A stretch of DNA of 64,000 bases, taken from NCBI GenBank assembly GCA_964540815.1, contig CAZIOH010000033.1, positions 1 through 64,000 of the forward strand. The letters run 5' to 3'. This document shows positions 33,145-42,646 of the stretch, one piece after another; within the stretch, counting starts at the first letter, position 1, and the number at the start of each line of letters is the position of its first letter. Both the position numbers and the translations under genes were made by a program. Source of the stretch: CAZIOH01 sp964540815 (lineage in GTDB: Bacteria; Myxococcota_A; Polyangia; Fen-1088). Below the pieces are notes generated by a model that worked only from the letters and a program-made list of their open reading frames with translations, had not been told where the DNA came from and searched no databases.

Positions 33145-33780
33145 TCACGGCTTCGGTATGTGAATCGTCTTGCTGACCATCAGTGAGCCGTGCGCCGCGA
33201 AGAGGAGGGCCAGCGGATGGAGGTCGAAGGGACCGAGCTCGAGGCGCCCGAGCCACATGGCCGCTCCGAGGTGTCCGGTGAGGGCGGCGACGGCCAGAAC
33301 CGCGGTGAGCGAGAGGCTGGTGGGGATGGGGGCCCCCTCGAAGTACTTCACCTTGTCGGCTCCGGCCGAGAGGGTCTCGGCGGTCACGTTGTAGCGGGCC
33401 AGTCGGCTGACCCCGCAGACCACGAAGTAGATCAGGATCGCGCGATCCCAGCCACCGCGCAGCCCGGCGGCGTAGGCGATGGCGGCCGGCGCGACCCCGA
33501 ACGAGATGACGTCCGAGAGCGAGTCCAGCTCGCGTCCCATCACCGAGTGCTGGTGCCGCCAGCGGGCCACGTGTCCGTCGAGGGCGTCGAAGAGAAACGC
33601 GAAGGGGCCGAGTCCCACCGCCATGTAGAAGTGGCTCATGGCGCGGGTCTCGACGAAGGAGATGGCGGCGAAGATGGCGGCCACTCCGCACGCGGCGTTG
33701 GCGAGGGTGAGCAGATCCGCCAGGTGGAACTCCCTGAACATCGAAAAGTGCTTGGGCGGCATGTGTGTGCCGGCGATCAT
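33145..33780 (-). CDS. pssA: CDP-diacylglycerol-serine O-phosphatidyltransferase
   Basis: A 211-aa membrane enzyme of the CDP-alcohol phosphatidyltransferase family. It makes phosphatidylserine, the precursor of phosphatidylethanolamine, from CDP-diacylglycerol and serine. The catalytic signature D-x2-D-G-x2-A-R-x8-G-x3-D-x3-D is complete in DALDGHVARWRHQHSVMGRE followed by LDSLSD. The N-terminal LADLLTLANAACGVAAIF and the length are typical of the PssA subgroup. Six or more hydrophobic segments are seen. ATG at 33780 with GAGG about 10 nt upstream is preferred; GTG at 33801 and ATG at 33762 are alternatives. It lies downstream of an orphan ABC ATPase gene. Confidence 0.92.
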   Translation of the reverse strand: MIAGTHMPPKHFSMFREFHLADLLTLANAACGVAAIFAAISFVETRAMSHFYMAVGLGPFAFLFDALDGHVARWRHQHSVMGRELDSLSDVISFGVAPAAIAYAAGLRGGWDRAILIYFVVCGVSRLARYNVTAETLSAGADKVKYFEGAPIPTSLSLTAVLAVAALTGHLGAAMWLGRLELGPFDLHPLALLFAAHGSLMVSKTIHIPKP

Positions 33781-33819
33781 GCGATGCGCCTCGGGATGCA
33801 CGCAAGCAACGCCTGCCGT

Positions 33820-34998
<1,179 letters not shown>

Positions 34999-35046
34999 TG
35001 GTCGGGCGCGAGATCTACACCAGCTTGGGGGCGGGCGGGAGGGGGC

Positions 35047-35838
35047 TCAGGGACACCAGCCGCCGGCGGGCTCGTCGATGCCATTCATGCACAGGCTGAC
35101 CTCCGGGGCCTGCAGCGACGGATCCGGATTCTCGTAGTGCTTTTCGTAGAACTGCTGGAAGGGATCCACCCGGAACGCGCCCCCACGCAGGGTCCATCGC
35201 CAGGCGGCCGCCGCCCAGCGGCACGTCAGGGTCGGATCCGGGGCGAGGATCACCCGGGGGCGGCCTCCGCACATGGGATCGTCGGGCAGGCTGTCGATCC
35301 AGGCCTGCGCCGCCGCCACCTCGTCGGGACAGTCGACCGGACAGTTGTAGACCACGTCGATCGCACCGTGCTCGAGGTCATGGACCAGGAAGCCCCAGGG
35401 CACGGGCGTGGCATAGGTCTCGTAGGCGGCCCAGACCGAATAATGGGTCCCCGAGGAGGGGGGCGAGGTCGCGTAGCTCACATCGCTGCAGGGGGGGACG
35501 TGCATGGCGCCCTGGTCGCTGTTCAGCGTCTCGACGAAGACGTCGTCGCCGCCGCCGTCACCCCCATCACCGCCCGCGGCCCCCGGGGCGCCGCCTCCGC
35601 CCGCGCCCCCGAGCTCGGGTGGGCCCGAGCCTCCGGAGGCATCGTTCCCTCCGGTCTCGGCTGGCAGCACCCCCCCTCCCGTCGGGAGGCCGCGATCGCA
35701 CGCGCTCGGCGCCCATCCGGCGAGGAGGGCGAGCCCCGCCCAGACGAGGGCGAGGGGCCTCGAGCCCGGCCGAGGAGATCGCCGGGCGGCGCAGGCGTCC
35801 TCAGCGCTTGCGGTAGGACATGGCCCGGGCAATTTCAC
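35047..35838 (-). CDS. DUF3105-family lipoprotein
   Basis: About 263 aa. A hydrophobic segment ending in a lipobox-like Cys (LVWAGLALLAGWAPSACD) indicates a lipoprotein. A Gly/Ala-rich spacer of about 50 residues follows. The domain is of the DUF3105 kind, with PPSSGTHYSVWAAYETYATPVP and FLVHDLEHGAIDVVYNCP, rich in His, Tyr and Pro, plus several Cys residues (DCPDE, PMCGGRP, LTCRW, SLCMNG, GGWCP). Its function is unknown. The start is uncertain: the region between the smpB stop and the signal peptide has no good start codon, so GTG at 35838, overlapping smpB by 38 bp, was taken; TTG at 35832 and ATG at 35868 are possible. Confidence 0.75.
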   Translation of the reverse strand: MKLPGPCPTASAEDACAARRSPRPGSRPLALVWAGLALLAGWAPSACDRGLPTGGGVLPAETGGNDASGGSGPPELGGAGGGGAPGAAGGDGGDGGGDDVFVETLNSDQGAMHVPPCSDVSYATSPPSSGTHYSVWAAYETYATPVPWGFLVHDLEHGAIDVVYNCPVDCPDEVAAAQAWIDSLPDDPMCGGRPRVILAPDPTLTCRWAAAAWRWTLRGGAFRVDPFQQFYEKHYENPDPSLQAPEVSLCMNGIDEPAGGWCP

Positions 35839-36280
35839 GGTCGGTCTCCCGCTTCTTCGAATCTTCACGCTTGTCCCATTGCTGCTTGCCGTGAACGAGC
35901 GCGAGCTCGACCTTCACGCGCCCCTTCTTTTCGTACAGGGAAAGCGGCACCAGGGTGTAGCCTTTTTCGCGGATCTTGCCCTCGAGGCGATCGATCTCCC
36001 GGCGGTTGAGCAGGAGCTTGCGCCGGCGGCGGGGCTCGTGGTTGCGCTGGTGCGCGAAGACATAGACGCCGATGTCCATCTGGGTGAGCCAGGCCTCTCC
36101 GCGATCGATCTCCGCGAACGCGTCGACCAAGGTCACCTTGCCATCCCGGATGGACTTGACCTCGGAGCCAGCCAGCACCAGCCCCGCCTCCACAGACTCG
36201 TCGATGTGGTACTCGTGGCGGGCCCGCCGGTTGCGTGCCAGCACCTTGACCTCATCAGCGGTTGAAGCGCCCGATTTCAT
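35801..36280 (-). CDS. smpB: SsrA-binding protein SmpB
   Basis: A 159-aa OB-fold RNA-binding protein that works with tmRNA to rescue stalled ribosomes and tag unfinished proteins. Family motifs are complete: NRRARHEYHIDESVEAGLVLAGSEVKSIR (near the N-terminus), AHQRNHEPRRRRKLLL, GYTLVPLSLYEKKGRVKVELALVHGK and the basic C-terminal tail WDKREDSKKRETDREIARAMSYRKR. The length is normal. The ATG at 36280 overlaps the comF stop by 4 bp (ATGA), so the two genes are coupled. No ssrA (tmRNA) gene was recognised nearby. Confidence 0.97.
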   Translation of the reverse strand: MKSGASTADEVKVLARNRRARHEYHIDESVEAGLVLAGSEVKSIRDGKVTLVDAFAEIDRGEAWLTQMDIGVYVFAHQRNHEPRRRRKLLLNRREIDRLEGKIREKGYTLVPLSLYEKKGRVKVELALVHGKQQWDKREDSKKRETDREIARAMSYRKR

Positions 36281-37149
36281 CGCGGAGCAGAGGTGTTTAG
36301 CACGGATGAGATCGATGAGACGGCGCGGGCCAGGGCCACCACGCGAACCTCCTTGGCCCCCGCCTCGAGGAGGGCTTCCCCGCACGCATCCAGCGTGGCG
36401 CCGGTCGTCATCACATCGTCGACGATCACGAACCTGAGGCCGTGCACCCGCCTCGGGTCGGCCACCGCGAACGCCCCTGCGACCTGCGCGCGGCGAGCGC
36501 CCGGTCCCTGTCGGCCGAGCTCCGGCGTGTCTCGGACCCGCCGCAGCAGATCACGCTCGAGGCGCGGTCTGCCTGAGCCCCGCGGGACCGGGTGGGGCCG
36601 CGCGCGGAGCGCCCCGCAGGCGAGCGCGAGCGCCTGATTGAACCCGCGGCGGCGCAACTTGCGCGGGTGGAGCGGGACGGGGACCACCAGGTCCGCCAAC
36701 GGGATGCTGGGCCGTTCGTGCCCCGCGCCTCCCCCCGCGGCGCCGGGCGATCCCCCGGGCGAGATCGCCTGCCACAGGGGAGCGGCCAGCAGCCGAGCCA
36801 GCCGTGGTGCCAGGTCGGGCCGATCGCCATGCTTCATCCGGACGAGCGCGCTCGCCAGGGAGGCGCCGTACTCGAACCCCGCAAAGGCACGCGAGAAGGT
36901 GAAGGTGCTGCTCAGACAGGCCGGACAGCCGTGGATCGCCCGGTGGCCACCACCAACCTCGGGACAGTCGGTGAGGGGCGAGGCGCAGCTGGCACAGGCG
37001 CGGCCGATGGGATTGAGGGCCTCGGCGCAGATCTCACAGAAGATCTGGCGTTCGCGCTCCAGCACCTCGTCACAGCCGGCACAGCGGGCCGGCCAGACCA
37101 GATGCAACACCTCCCCCGCCAGCACGCTGGCAATGCCACCGATGCCCAT
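36277..37149 (-). CDS. ComF-family phosphoribosyltransferase-like protein
   Basis: A 290-aa protein related to ComF/GntX, linked to DNA uptake in some bacteria. The N-terminal part has zinc-ribbon Cys pairs (CAGC, CEIC, CASC, CPAC). The core contains LVRMKHGDRPDLAPRLARLL, VVPVPLHPRKLRRRGFNQALALA and the phosphoribosyl-diphosphate loop FVIVDDVMTTGATLDAC, all typical of the family. An insert of Gly/Ala residues precedes the VPVPL strand. Its stop overlaps the smpB start. It follows ftsZ on the same strand after 113 bp. Whether it functions in competence here is unknown; no other com genes are present. Confidence 0.9.
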   Translation of the reverse strand: MGIGGIASVLAGEVLHLVWPARCAGCDEVLERERQIFCEICAEALNPIGRACASCASPLTDCPEVGGGHRAIHGCPACLSSTFTFSRAFAGFEYGASLASALVRMKHGDRPDLAPRLARLLAAPLWQAISPGGSPGAAGGGAGHERPSIPLADLVVPVPLHPRKLRRRGFNQALALACGALRARPHPVPRGSGRPRLERDLLRRVRDTPELGRQGPGARRAQVAGAFAVADPRRVHGLRFVIVDDVMTTGATLDACGEALLEAGAKEVRVVALARAVSSISSVLNTSAPR

Positions 37150-37262
37150 GCCGGCTTATCGATGGCGCCGGCAAACGGTTTCGCCCCCCGGCTGCTGGTG
37201 AGGGGCCTCTGACTTCCTCGGGCCTCGGACCGAGATCTCGTCGGGACGCTCATTCCGGCGGG

Positions 37263-39092
37263 CTATCCGGGTGGCAGGATCCCGCGGCGCACGTAGGTCG
37301 GTTTGTCGAGCTCGCTCTCCTCGACACCGAGCTCGTCGGCGCCCGCCATCCGGTGCATTCCTCCCGAGGTGCGCCCGCGCAGCGCGGGGTTGGCGGTCAC
37401 CGCGGGTCGGATGATGGGCCGCTCGGGGGGCGGAGTCCACTCTCCGAACCCGGACGCCGCCGACGCCGCCAGACCGGCCGCCACCCCGGCGTTGGCCATC
37501 GACGAGGCGGAAGGACCACCGAATCCCGCGGCCGCGAACTCGTCCTCGAACCCATCGGCGAAGCCGACGTTCTCACCGGACTCGGCCGGGTCGGCGATCC
37601 CGTCGTTCGACATGTGCGAGAAGGCCTGCTCGCCCGGGTAAGCGTGGGGCTGCACGGCCACGGTCCGACCGCGGATCTCGCCGCGGATCTCGTTCGGCGC
37701 GCTCGCCGACACGTAGCGATTTCCCGCGCTGGCGGGATTCCAGGAGGCCGTGTTTCCGGTGTGACCGGGGACCCGCACCGCCCCGGCGGCACCGTAGCCG
37801 CTGGCGCCGCCACCGCCGGCGGGGCCCGAAGGGGGCGTGGTCGCGCCGAATCCCATGGCCGAGGCGGGAGCATGCGGAGCCGCGGCGGAGAAGCTGCTCG
37901 GCGCTGAAGCCGAAGCCGCCGGCGCCTGCCCGTGGGCGTGGTGCGGCTGGGCCATGAAGGCGCCCGGGCTCGAGCCCGGATGCATGCCGAGATTCGTTCC
38001 TGGGTTCATGCCCGGGTTCATCCCGGGATTCATGGGCAGGGCCATCTGGTCGCTCGTGATGCGGCGGCCGTGCGCGCCGTTCCGACCCGCGCCGGCCGCC
38101 GACGGCAAGGGCATGGGGTATTCCTGCTGCGATGGCTGGAAGCCCGTTGCGATCACGGTGATGCGGACCTCGTCGCCGGCGTGGGCGTCGATCACCGAGC
38201 CGAAGATGATGTTGGCGCCCGGGTCGGCGGCCTCCTCGATGAGGGTGGCGGCTTCGGTCACCTCGGACAAGGTCAGGTCCGGACCGCCCGTGATGTTGAT
38301 GAGGATGCCCGTCGCGCCGTTGATCGAGACGTCCTCGAGCAGGGGCGAGCTGATGGCTTGCTGGGCGGCCTCGAGGGCACGCTTCTCGCCGGTCCCGCGA
38401 CCAGTGCCCATGAGCGCGCGGCCCATGCCGGTCATGATGGTGCGCACGTCGGCGAAGTCGACGTTGATGAGACCGGGGACCATCACGAGGTCGCTGATGC
38501 CGCGCACCGCATTGAGCAGCACGTTGTCCACCATCCCGAAGGCATCCTTCAAGGTCATCTTGACCCCGGCCAGGGTGACCAGGCGATCGTTGGGGATGAC
38601 GATCAGGGCATCGACGGCCTTGGCCAGCTCGGCGATGCCGGCGGTGGCCTTCTTCTTGCGCTGCGAGCCCTCGAACGCGAAGGGCTTGGTGACCACACCG
38701 ACGGTGAGCGCGCCCATGTCGCGGGCGACCTGTGCGATGACGGGCGCGGCGCCGGTGCCGGTCCCGCCGCCCATCCCCGCGGTGACGAAGACCATGTCGG
38801 CGCCGGCCAGGGCCTCGGCGACGCGCGAGGCGTCCTCGAGGGCCGCGGCCTTGCCAATCTCCGGATTCGCCCCCGCCCCGAGCCCCTTGGTCAAGGTCTT
38901 GCCGAGGTGCACCTTGATGGCGGCCTGGTTGGCCTCGAGGACCTGGCAGTCGGTGTTGGCCACGATGAAATCGACGCCGCCGATTCCGCCCTCGATCATG
39001 GTGTTGATGGCGTTGCCACCTCCACCCCCCACCCCCACCACCTTGATGATGGGACCTTTTCGATTGTTCGTGTCGTCGTCGAACTCAAGCAT
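37263..39092 (-). CDS. ftsZ: Cell division protein FtsZ with extended C-terminal linker
   Basis: A 609-aa tubulin-like GTPase that forms the Z ring. The GTPase core occupies residues 1-320: GVGGGGGNAINTMI, the tubulin signature GGGTGTGAAP, NVLLNAVRGISDLV and ITVIATGF at the end of the core. The remaining 290 residues are a Gly/Ala/Pro/Met/Asn-rich linker containing tandem MNPG units, and the protein ends with a conserved C-terminal peptide, ELDKPTYVRRGILPPG, which would bind FtsA. Most FtsZ proteins are about 380-400 aa, so the linker is several times longer than usual. It lies 365 bp after ftsA, and a separate promoter or processing is likely. Confidence 0.97.
   Translation of the reverse strand: MLEFDDDTNNRKGPIIKVVGVGGGGGNAINTMIEGGIGGVDFIVANTDCQVLEANQAAIKVHLGKTLTKGLGAGANPEIGKAAALEDASRVAEALAGADMVFVTAGMGGGTGTGAAPVIAQVARDMGALTVGVVTKPFAFEGSQRKKKATAGIAELAKAVDALIVIPNDRLVTLAGVKMTLKDAFGMVDNVLLNAVRGISDLVMVPGLINVDFADVRTIMTGMGRALMGTGRGTGEKRALEAAQQAISSPLLEDVSINGATGILINITGGPDLTLSEVTEAATLIEEAADPGANIIFGSVIDAHAGDEVRITVIATGFQPSQQEYPMPLPSAAGAGRNGAHGRRITSDQMALPMNPGMNPGMNPGTNLGMHPGSSPGAFMAQPHHAHGQAPAASASAPSSFSAAAPHAPASAMGFGATTPPSGPAGGGGASGYGAAGAVRVPGHTGNTASWNPASAGNRYVSASAPNEIRGEIRGRTVAVQPHAYPGEQAFSHMSNDGIADPAESGENVGFADGFEDEFAAAGFGGPSASSMANAGVAAGLAASAASGFGEWTPPPERPIIRPAVTANPALRGRTSGGMHRMAGADELGVEESELDKPTYVRRGILPPG
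37962..38033 (-). repeat. Six 12-bp tandem units in ftsZ coding for MNPG-like tetrapeptides
   Basis: Read on the minus strand, six consecutive 12-bp units code for MNPG, MNPG, MNPG, TNLG, MHPG and SSPG. The units diverge progressively away from the first three. They lie in the FtsZ linker and any expansion or contraction stays in frame. Confidence 0.85.
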
Positions 39093-39457
39093 GCCAAGAT
39101 CGATCCCATGTCTTGAGCCGCGACGCTAATTTTTGACCGCTTTTTCGTGCGCCGACGCGAAAACCAGCGAACCGCGGGCCCACCCCGCGGAAAACCAGCG
39201 CCAAGACGTGCAATTTCTTGACGAGTGGCAAGGACCGGGATCGGGCAGAGGTTCGAGGCGAGTCCGAGCGTTCGAGTTCTCCCCGCTTCGCGGGGAGGGA
39301 GAGCCTTCTTGTCGAAGCGTCAGAGCGAGCGTCGCGAGCGGGTCTTTCAACGGGAGGCGCGGCTTCGCCGCGCCGGCCCACCGCAGCAAGATCCGAGGGG
39401 GGTACGTGGGGGGACGTCCGCGGCCCCCCGGCGAGCGCCGGAGGCGCGGCCCCCGCG
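39093..39457. other. ftsA-ftsZ intergenic region with GCTTCGC-apex hairpins
   Basis: A 365-bp stretch without a supported gene, large for a dcw cluster. It contains two perfect 8-bp-stem hairpins with a TTC loop: CTCCCCGC/GCGGGGAG at 39279-39297 and GGCGCGGC/GCCGCGCC at 39356-39374, plus a G+C-rich imperfect one near 39425-39455. The hairpins may end or attenuate transcription between ftsA and ftsZ, or be members of a dispersed palindromic repeat. The part next to ftsZ (39093-39250) is less G+C-rich and may carry an ftsZ promoter, but no clear -10/-35 was identified. Confidence 0.6.
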
Positions 39458-40684
39458 CTAAAACACGTTGCTGAGGCTGCGGCGGAAGCGGGTGAAGAGA
39501 CCGCCGCGCTTGGCGTTCTCGCTCACGTGTGCACCCGCCATGCGCGAGAGGCCATAGTGGACCAGCCCCACCGCCGTCGAGAAGGTCGGCGACCGCACCA
39601 CCTCGGCGAGGCCCCCCACGCCCTTCGGCATTCCACGCCGCACCGGGAGGCCGAGGATCTCCTCGGCGAGCTCGGTCATGCCGGGCATCTGGGTCGCCCC
39701 GCCCGTGATGACGGCGCCCGAGGCCAGCAGGTCCTCGCACCCGAGGCGCTGCAGGTCGGCCTTGACGAAGGAGAAGATCTCCTCGATGCGGGGCTGGATG
39801 ATGTCCCGGCACAGGGCGTGGCGCGAGAGCACCCGCGGCGAGCGACCGCCCACCGATGCGACCTCGAGGGTCTCGTCCTCGGGCACCATCGAGGCCAGCG
39901 CGCACCCGGCGCGGATCTTGATCTTCTCGGCCTCGTGGGGCGGTGTTCGCAGACCGAACGCGATGTCGCTGGTGAGCTGGTGCCCGCCGATCGGGATGAC
40001 GCTGGTGTGGGCCACCGCGCCCTCCATGAACACCGCGATGTCAGTGGTGCCCCCGCCGATGTCGACCAGGGCCACCCCGAGCCCCTTCTCGTCCTCCTCG
40101 AGCACCGCCTCGCCCGAGGCGAGTGGCTCGAGCACGATGTCGAGCACCTCGAGATCGCAGCGCGTGCAGCACTTGATGATGTTCTGGGCGGCGGCGGCGG
40201 CGGCGGTCACGATGTGGACCCGCGCCTCGAGGCGCACTCCGCACATGCCCATGGGCTCGCGGACGCCATCCTGACCGTCGATCTTGTACTCCTGGGGCAA
40301 GACGTGGACGATGTGCCGGTCGACCGGCAGCGCGATGGCCCGTGCCAGCTCCAGCACCTTGGCCACGTCGGGCGATCGCACCTCCCGATCCTTGACCGCG
40401 ACCGTCCCGGTGGAGTTGACGCCCTTGATGTGGCCTCCCGCGATGCCCACGTAGACCTGCGAGATCTCGCAGCCCGACATGCTCTCGGCCTCGAGGATGG
40501 CCTGCTTGATCGATGCCACGGTGGAATCGATGTTCACGATCACGCCCTTCTTCAGGCCACGTGACGGATGGGTGCCGATTCCGATGATGTCGAGACCGTC
40601 CGGCCGAAGCTCGCCGACGACCGCGGCGATTTTCGTGGTCCCGATGTCCAGTCCAACGATGATGTCCGAAGATTTTCGCGGCAT
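39458..40684 (-). CDS. ftsA: Cell division protein FtsA
   Basis: A 408-aa actin-like ATPase that tethers FtsZ to the membrane and recruits later division proteins. Motifs: phosphate-1 loop IVGLDIGTTKIAAVVGE (about residues 7-23), the family-specific 1C domain (GVNSTGTVAVKDREV), phosphate-2 ALVDIGGGTTDIAVF, and adenosine loop ASGAVITGGATQMPGM. The C-terminal LFTRFRRSLSNVF is the amphipathic membrane-targeting helix. The ATG at 40684 begins MPRKSSDIIVGLD, the usual FtsA opening; earlier in-frame starts are unlikely. It is separated from ftsQ by an unrelated three-gene block and from ftsZ by a 365-bp spacer with hairpins. Confidence 0.97.
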   Translation of the reverse strand: MPRKSSDIIVGLDIGTTKIAAVVGELRPDGLDIIGIGTHPSRGLKKGVIVNIDSTVASIKQAILEAESMSGCEISQVYVGIAGGHIKGVNSTGTVAVKDREVRSPDVAKVLELARAIALPVDRHIVHVLPQEYKIDGQDGVREPMGMCGVRLEARVHIVTAAAAAAQNIIKCCTRCDLEVLDIVLEPLASGEAVLEEDEKGLGVALVDIGGGTTDIAVFMEGAVAHTSVIPIGGHQLTSDIAFGLRTPPHEAEKIKIRAGCALASMVPEDETLEVASVGGRSPRVLSRHALCRDIIQPRIEEIFSFVKADLQRLGCEDLLASGAVITGGATQMPGMTELAEEILGLPVRRGMPKGVGGLAEVVRSPTFSTAVGLVHYGLSRMAGAHVSENAKRGGLFTRFRRSLSNVF

Positions 40685-40875
40685 TGAGCTCTTGGTGTCG
40701 AGCGCCCTGTGAAATTCCAGCACCGACGGTGCAGGAAGACTCCCCTTGGCAGCAATAACCGCGATTCGCACGCCCGTCGATTTTTTTACCGCTTTTCGCT
40801 CGAAGAGGGTCGCGGGACGACGTGTGTGGCCTGTCGGGGGACGAGGACGAGGACGGGTTCGGAATCGAGGAGACG

Positions 40876-41757
40876 TCAGGCCCGGGGTTCCCCGAGGTGC
40901 TCGAGGAGGAAGTCACGGAAGGCGATGAGCTTCCTTGGGACCTGGGGGGTCTTCGGGTACATGAGCACCATCCGTCCATCCTTCCAGCTCTCGCGGGGAA
41001 GCACCCGCACGAGGTGGCCCGAGACCAGGTCGGCGGCAGCCAGGAAGGCCGGCAGGCGGGCCATTCCCGCCCCGGCGCGGATGGCGTTGCGCACGAACTG
41101 AAAGTCGTCGGCCCTGGCCACGATGCGGCCAGGGGGGATGGGCAGACGACTCGACCGGCCCCCGCGAAACACCACCCAGTCGTGGGCGGCGGTCTCCTCC
41201 AGGCTCCGCGGGGTTCCCCGGCGGGCGAGGTAGGCCGGGCTCGCGAAGATCCCGAAGTCGGCGGTGGTCAGGCGCCGCATGATCATCCCGGAGTCGGCGG
41301 GGGCATCCACCACCGCTCGAATGGCGAGGTCGAAACCTTCGGCCACCAGGTCGACCGCGCGGTTGGTCAGGCAGACGTCGAGGATCACCCGCGGATAGCG
41401 CTTGGCGAACGGCGGGATCAGCCCGGCCAGAAGCTCGGCGCCGAAGTCGTTGGGAGCGGTGATGCGCAGCTCGCCCGCGGGGAAGGGATCGCGCTCGGGA
41501 AGGCTGCCAAATACCTCCTCGAGGGCGCGCAGGACCGGGGCCGCTCCCGCGAAGAGGGCGGCGCCGGCGCTGCTCAGGGAGACCCGACGGGTGGTTCGGT
41601 GAAGCAGGCGAACGCCCACCTCGCGCTCGAGGCGATCGATGCGGCGAGAGAGGGACGACTTGGGGACGCCGAGGCGCGCAGCGGCGACCGAGAAATTTCC
41701 GGACTCCGCGACCGCCAGGAACCAGCTGAGTCGGTCCAGGCTGATTGTCTCATTCAT
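40876..41757 (-). CDS. LysR-family transcriptional regulator
   Basis: A 293-aa regulator. The N-terminal winged helix-turn-helix is clear: DRLSWFLAVAESGNFSVAAARLGVPKSSLSRRIDRLEREVGVRLLHRTTRRVSL. The effector-binding domain spans residues 90-290 (GELRITAPNDFGAELLAGLIPPFAKRYPRVILDV, GFDLAIRAV). This subgroup, with FFxAVAExGSFSxAA-like starts and HRTTR, is close to the AaeR/DmlR group. It is divergent from a yceI gene with 79 bp between them, the usual LysR arrangement for regulating the neighbour, and the interval contains a palindrome matching a LysR box. Its ligand is unknown. The gene sits inside the dcw cluster. Confidence 0.93.
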   Translation of the reverse strand: MNETISLDRLSWFLAVAESGNFSVAAARLGVPKSSLSRRIDRLEREVGVRLLHRTTRRVSLSSAGAALFAGAAPVLRALEEVFGSLPERDPFPAGELRITAPNDFGAELLAGLIPPFAKRYPRVILDVCLTNRAVDLVAEGFDLAIRAVVDAPADSGMIMRRLTTADFGIFASPAYLARRGTPRSLEETAAHDWVVFRGGRSSRLPIPPGRIVARADDFQFVRNAIRAGAGMARLPAFLAAADLVSGHLVRVLPRESWKDGRMVLMYPKTPQVPRKLIAFRDFLLEHLGEPRA

Positions 41758-41778
41758 GGAACGGTATGTTGCCAAAGT

Positions 41779-41794
41779 TGGGCCTATACGCCCA
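41779..41794. promoter_or_regulatory. Candidate LysR operator between lysR and yceI
   Basis: TGGGC-N6-GCCCA forms a perfect 5-bp dyad, and its ends fit the LysR-type T-N11-A pattern. It lies 22 bp upstream of the LysR ATG and about 42 bp upstream of the yceI ATG. A second short palindrome, TGGGCCCA, lies at about 41814-41821, just before the yceI ribosome site. Confidence 0.5.
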
Positions 41795-41836
41795 GCCGGC
41801 TTGGCGCATCTTATGGGCCCAAAGGAGTTACCGACC

Positions 41837-42544
41837 ATGACGATGATGACCAGCCTCCTCAAGACGTCTCTCTTGTCCGCGACCCTGCTCTCCGCGACCG
41901 TGGGTGGAATCGCCCACGCGGGCGAGTGGGACGTCGATCCCACCCACAGCTCGGCCACCTTCTCGGTCAAGCACATGATGGTGTCGACCGTTCGGGGTGA
42001 GTTCGAGAAGATCACCGGCACGGTGAACCTCGACGACGCCGCGCCGGCCAAGTCGACGGTCGAGGTGGTCATCGACGCCACCACCATCAACACCCGCAAC
42101 GCCCAGCGCGACGCCCACCTGAAGTCGCCCGACTTCTTCGATGCGGCCAAGTTCCCGACGCTGACGTTCAAGTCGACCAAGATCGAGAAGGCCGGCAAGG
42201 GCAAGTACAAGGTGACGGGTGATCTGACCATGCACGGCGTGACCAAGCCGCTCACCCTGGAAGTGGAGGGCCCGACCGCCGCGGTCAAGGACATGATGGG
42301 CCGGCAGGTCCGGGGCGTGTCCGCCAAGGGCAAGCTCAGCCGCAAGGAATGGGGCCTGACCTGGAACAAGGCCCTCGAGGCCGGCTCGGTGGTGGTGGGA
42401 GACGAGGTTCAGGTCCAGCTCGACGCCGAGCTCGTGGCCAAGGCCGCCGCTCCGGCCGCGGCCGCGCCTCCCGCCGCCGCGCCCGCCGCGGCCACCAAGC
42501 CTGCCGCCGCCCCGGCCGCCGCCGCGCCGAAGCCCGCGAAGTAA
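41837..42544 (+). CDS. YceI-family periplasmic lipocalin-like protein with Ala/Pro-rich tail
   Basis: A 235-aa exported protein. Residues 1-28 are a signal peptide (LLKTSLLSATLLSATVGGIAHAG). Residues 29-200 are a YceI barrel, which binds polyisoprenoid or other amphiphilic lipids: GEWDVDPTHSSATFSVKHMMVSTVRGEF, INTRNAQRDAHLKSPDFFDAAKFPTLTFKST and GDLTMHGVTKPLTLEVE. The last 32 residues are nearly all Ala, Pro and Lys, not part of the family. AAAGGAG lies 10 nt upstream of the ATG at 41837. The gene is divergent from a LysR gene, its probable regulator, and converges on a peroxiredoxin gene. Confidence 0.94.
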   Translation: MTMMTSLLKTSLLSATLLSATVGGIAHAGEWDVDPTHSSATFSVKHMMVSTVRGEFEKITGTVNLDDAAPAKSTVEVVIDATTINTRNAQRDAHLKSPDFFDAAKFPTLTFKSTKIEKAGKGKYKVTGDLTMHGVTKPLTLEVEGPTAAVKDMMGRQVRGVSAKGKLSRKEWGLTWNKALEAGSVVVGDEVQVQLDAELVAKAAAPAAAAPPAAAPAAATKPAAAPAAAAPKPAK

Positions 42545-42568
42545 CGGCGCTTCGCCGGATTGAAGCGG

Positions 42569-42599
42569 GTCCCCTCTCCCCGCTTCGCGGGGCGAGGGG
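42569..42599. terminator. Strong hairpin between convergent yceI and peroxiredoxin genes
   Basis: TCCCCTC and GAGGGGA pair outside CCCCGC/GCGGGG with a TTC loop, one mismatch between, giving a 13-pair stem. It lies 25 bp after the yceI stop and 47 bp from the peroxiredoxin stop, and there is a smaller hairpin at 42544-42556. It lacks a long T-tract, so it could be a bidirectional transcription barrier or a repeat element with the same GCTTCGC apex as those near ftsZ. Confidence 0.5.
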
Positions 42600-42646
42600 A
42601 TGAGAAGAAATGGGAGGCCGAGGCCCCGCTGGGCTCCTCACTCGTC

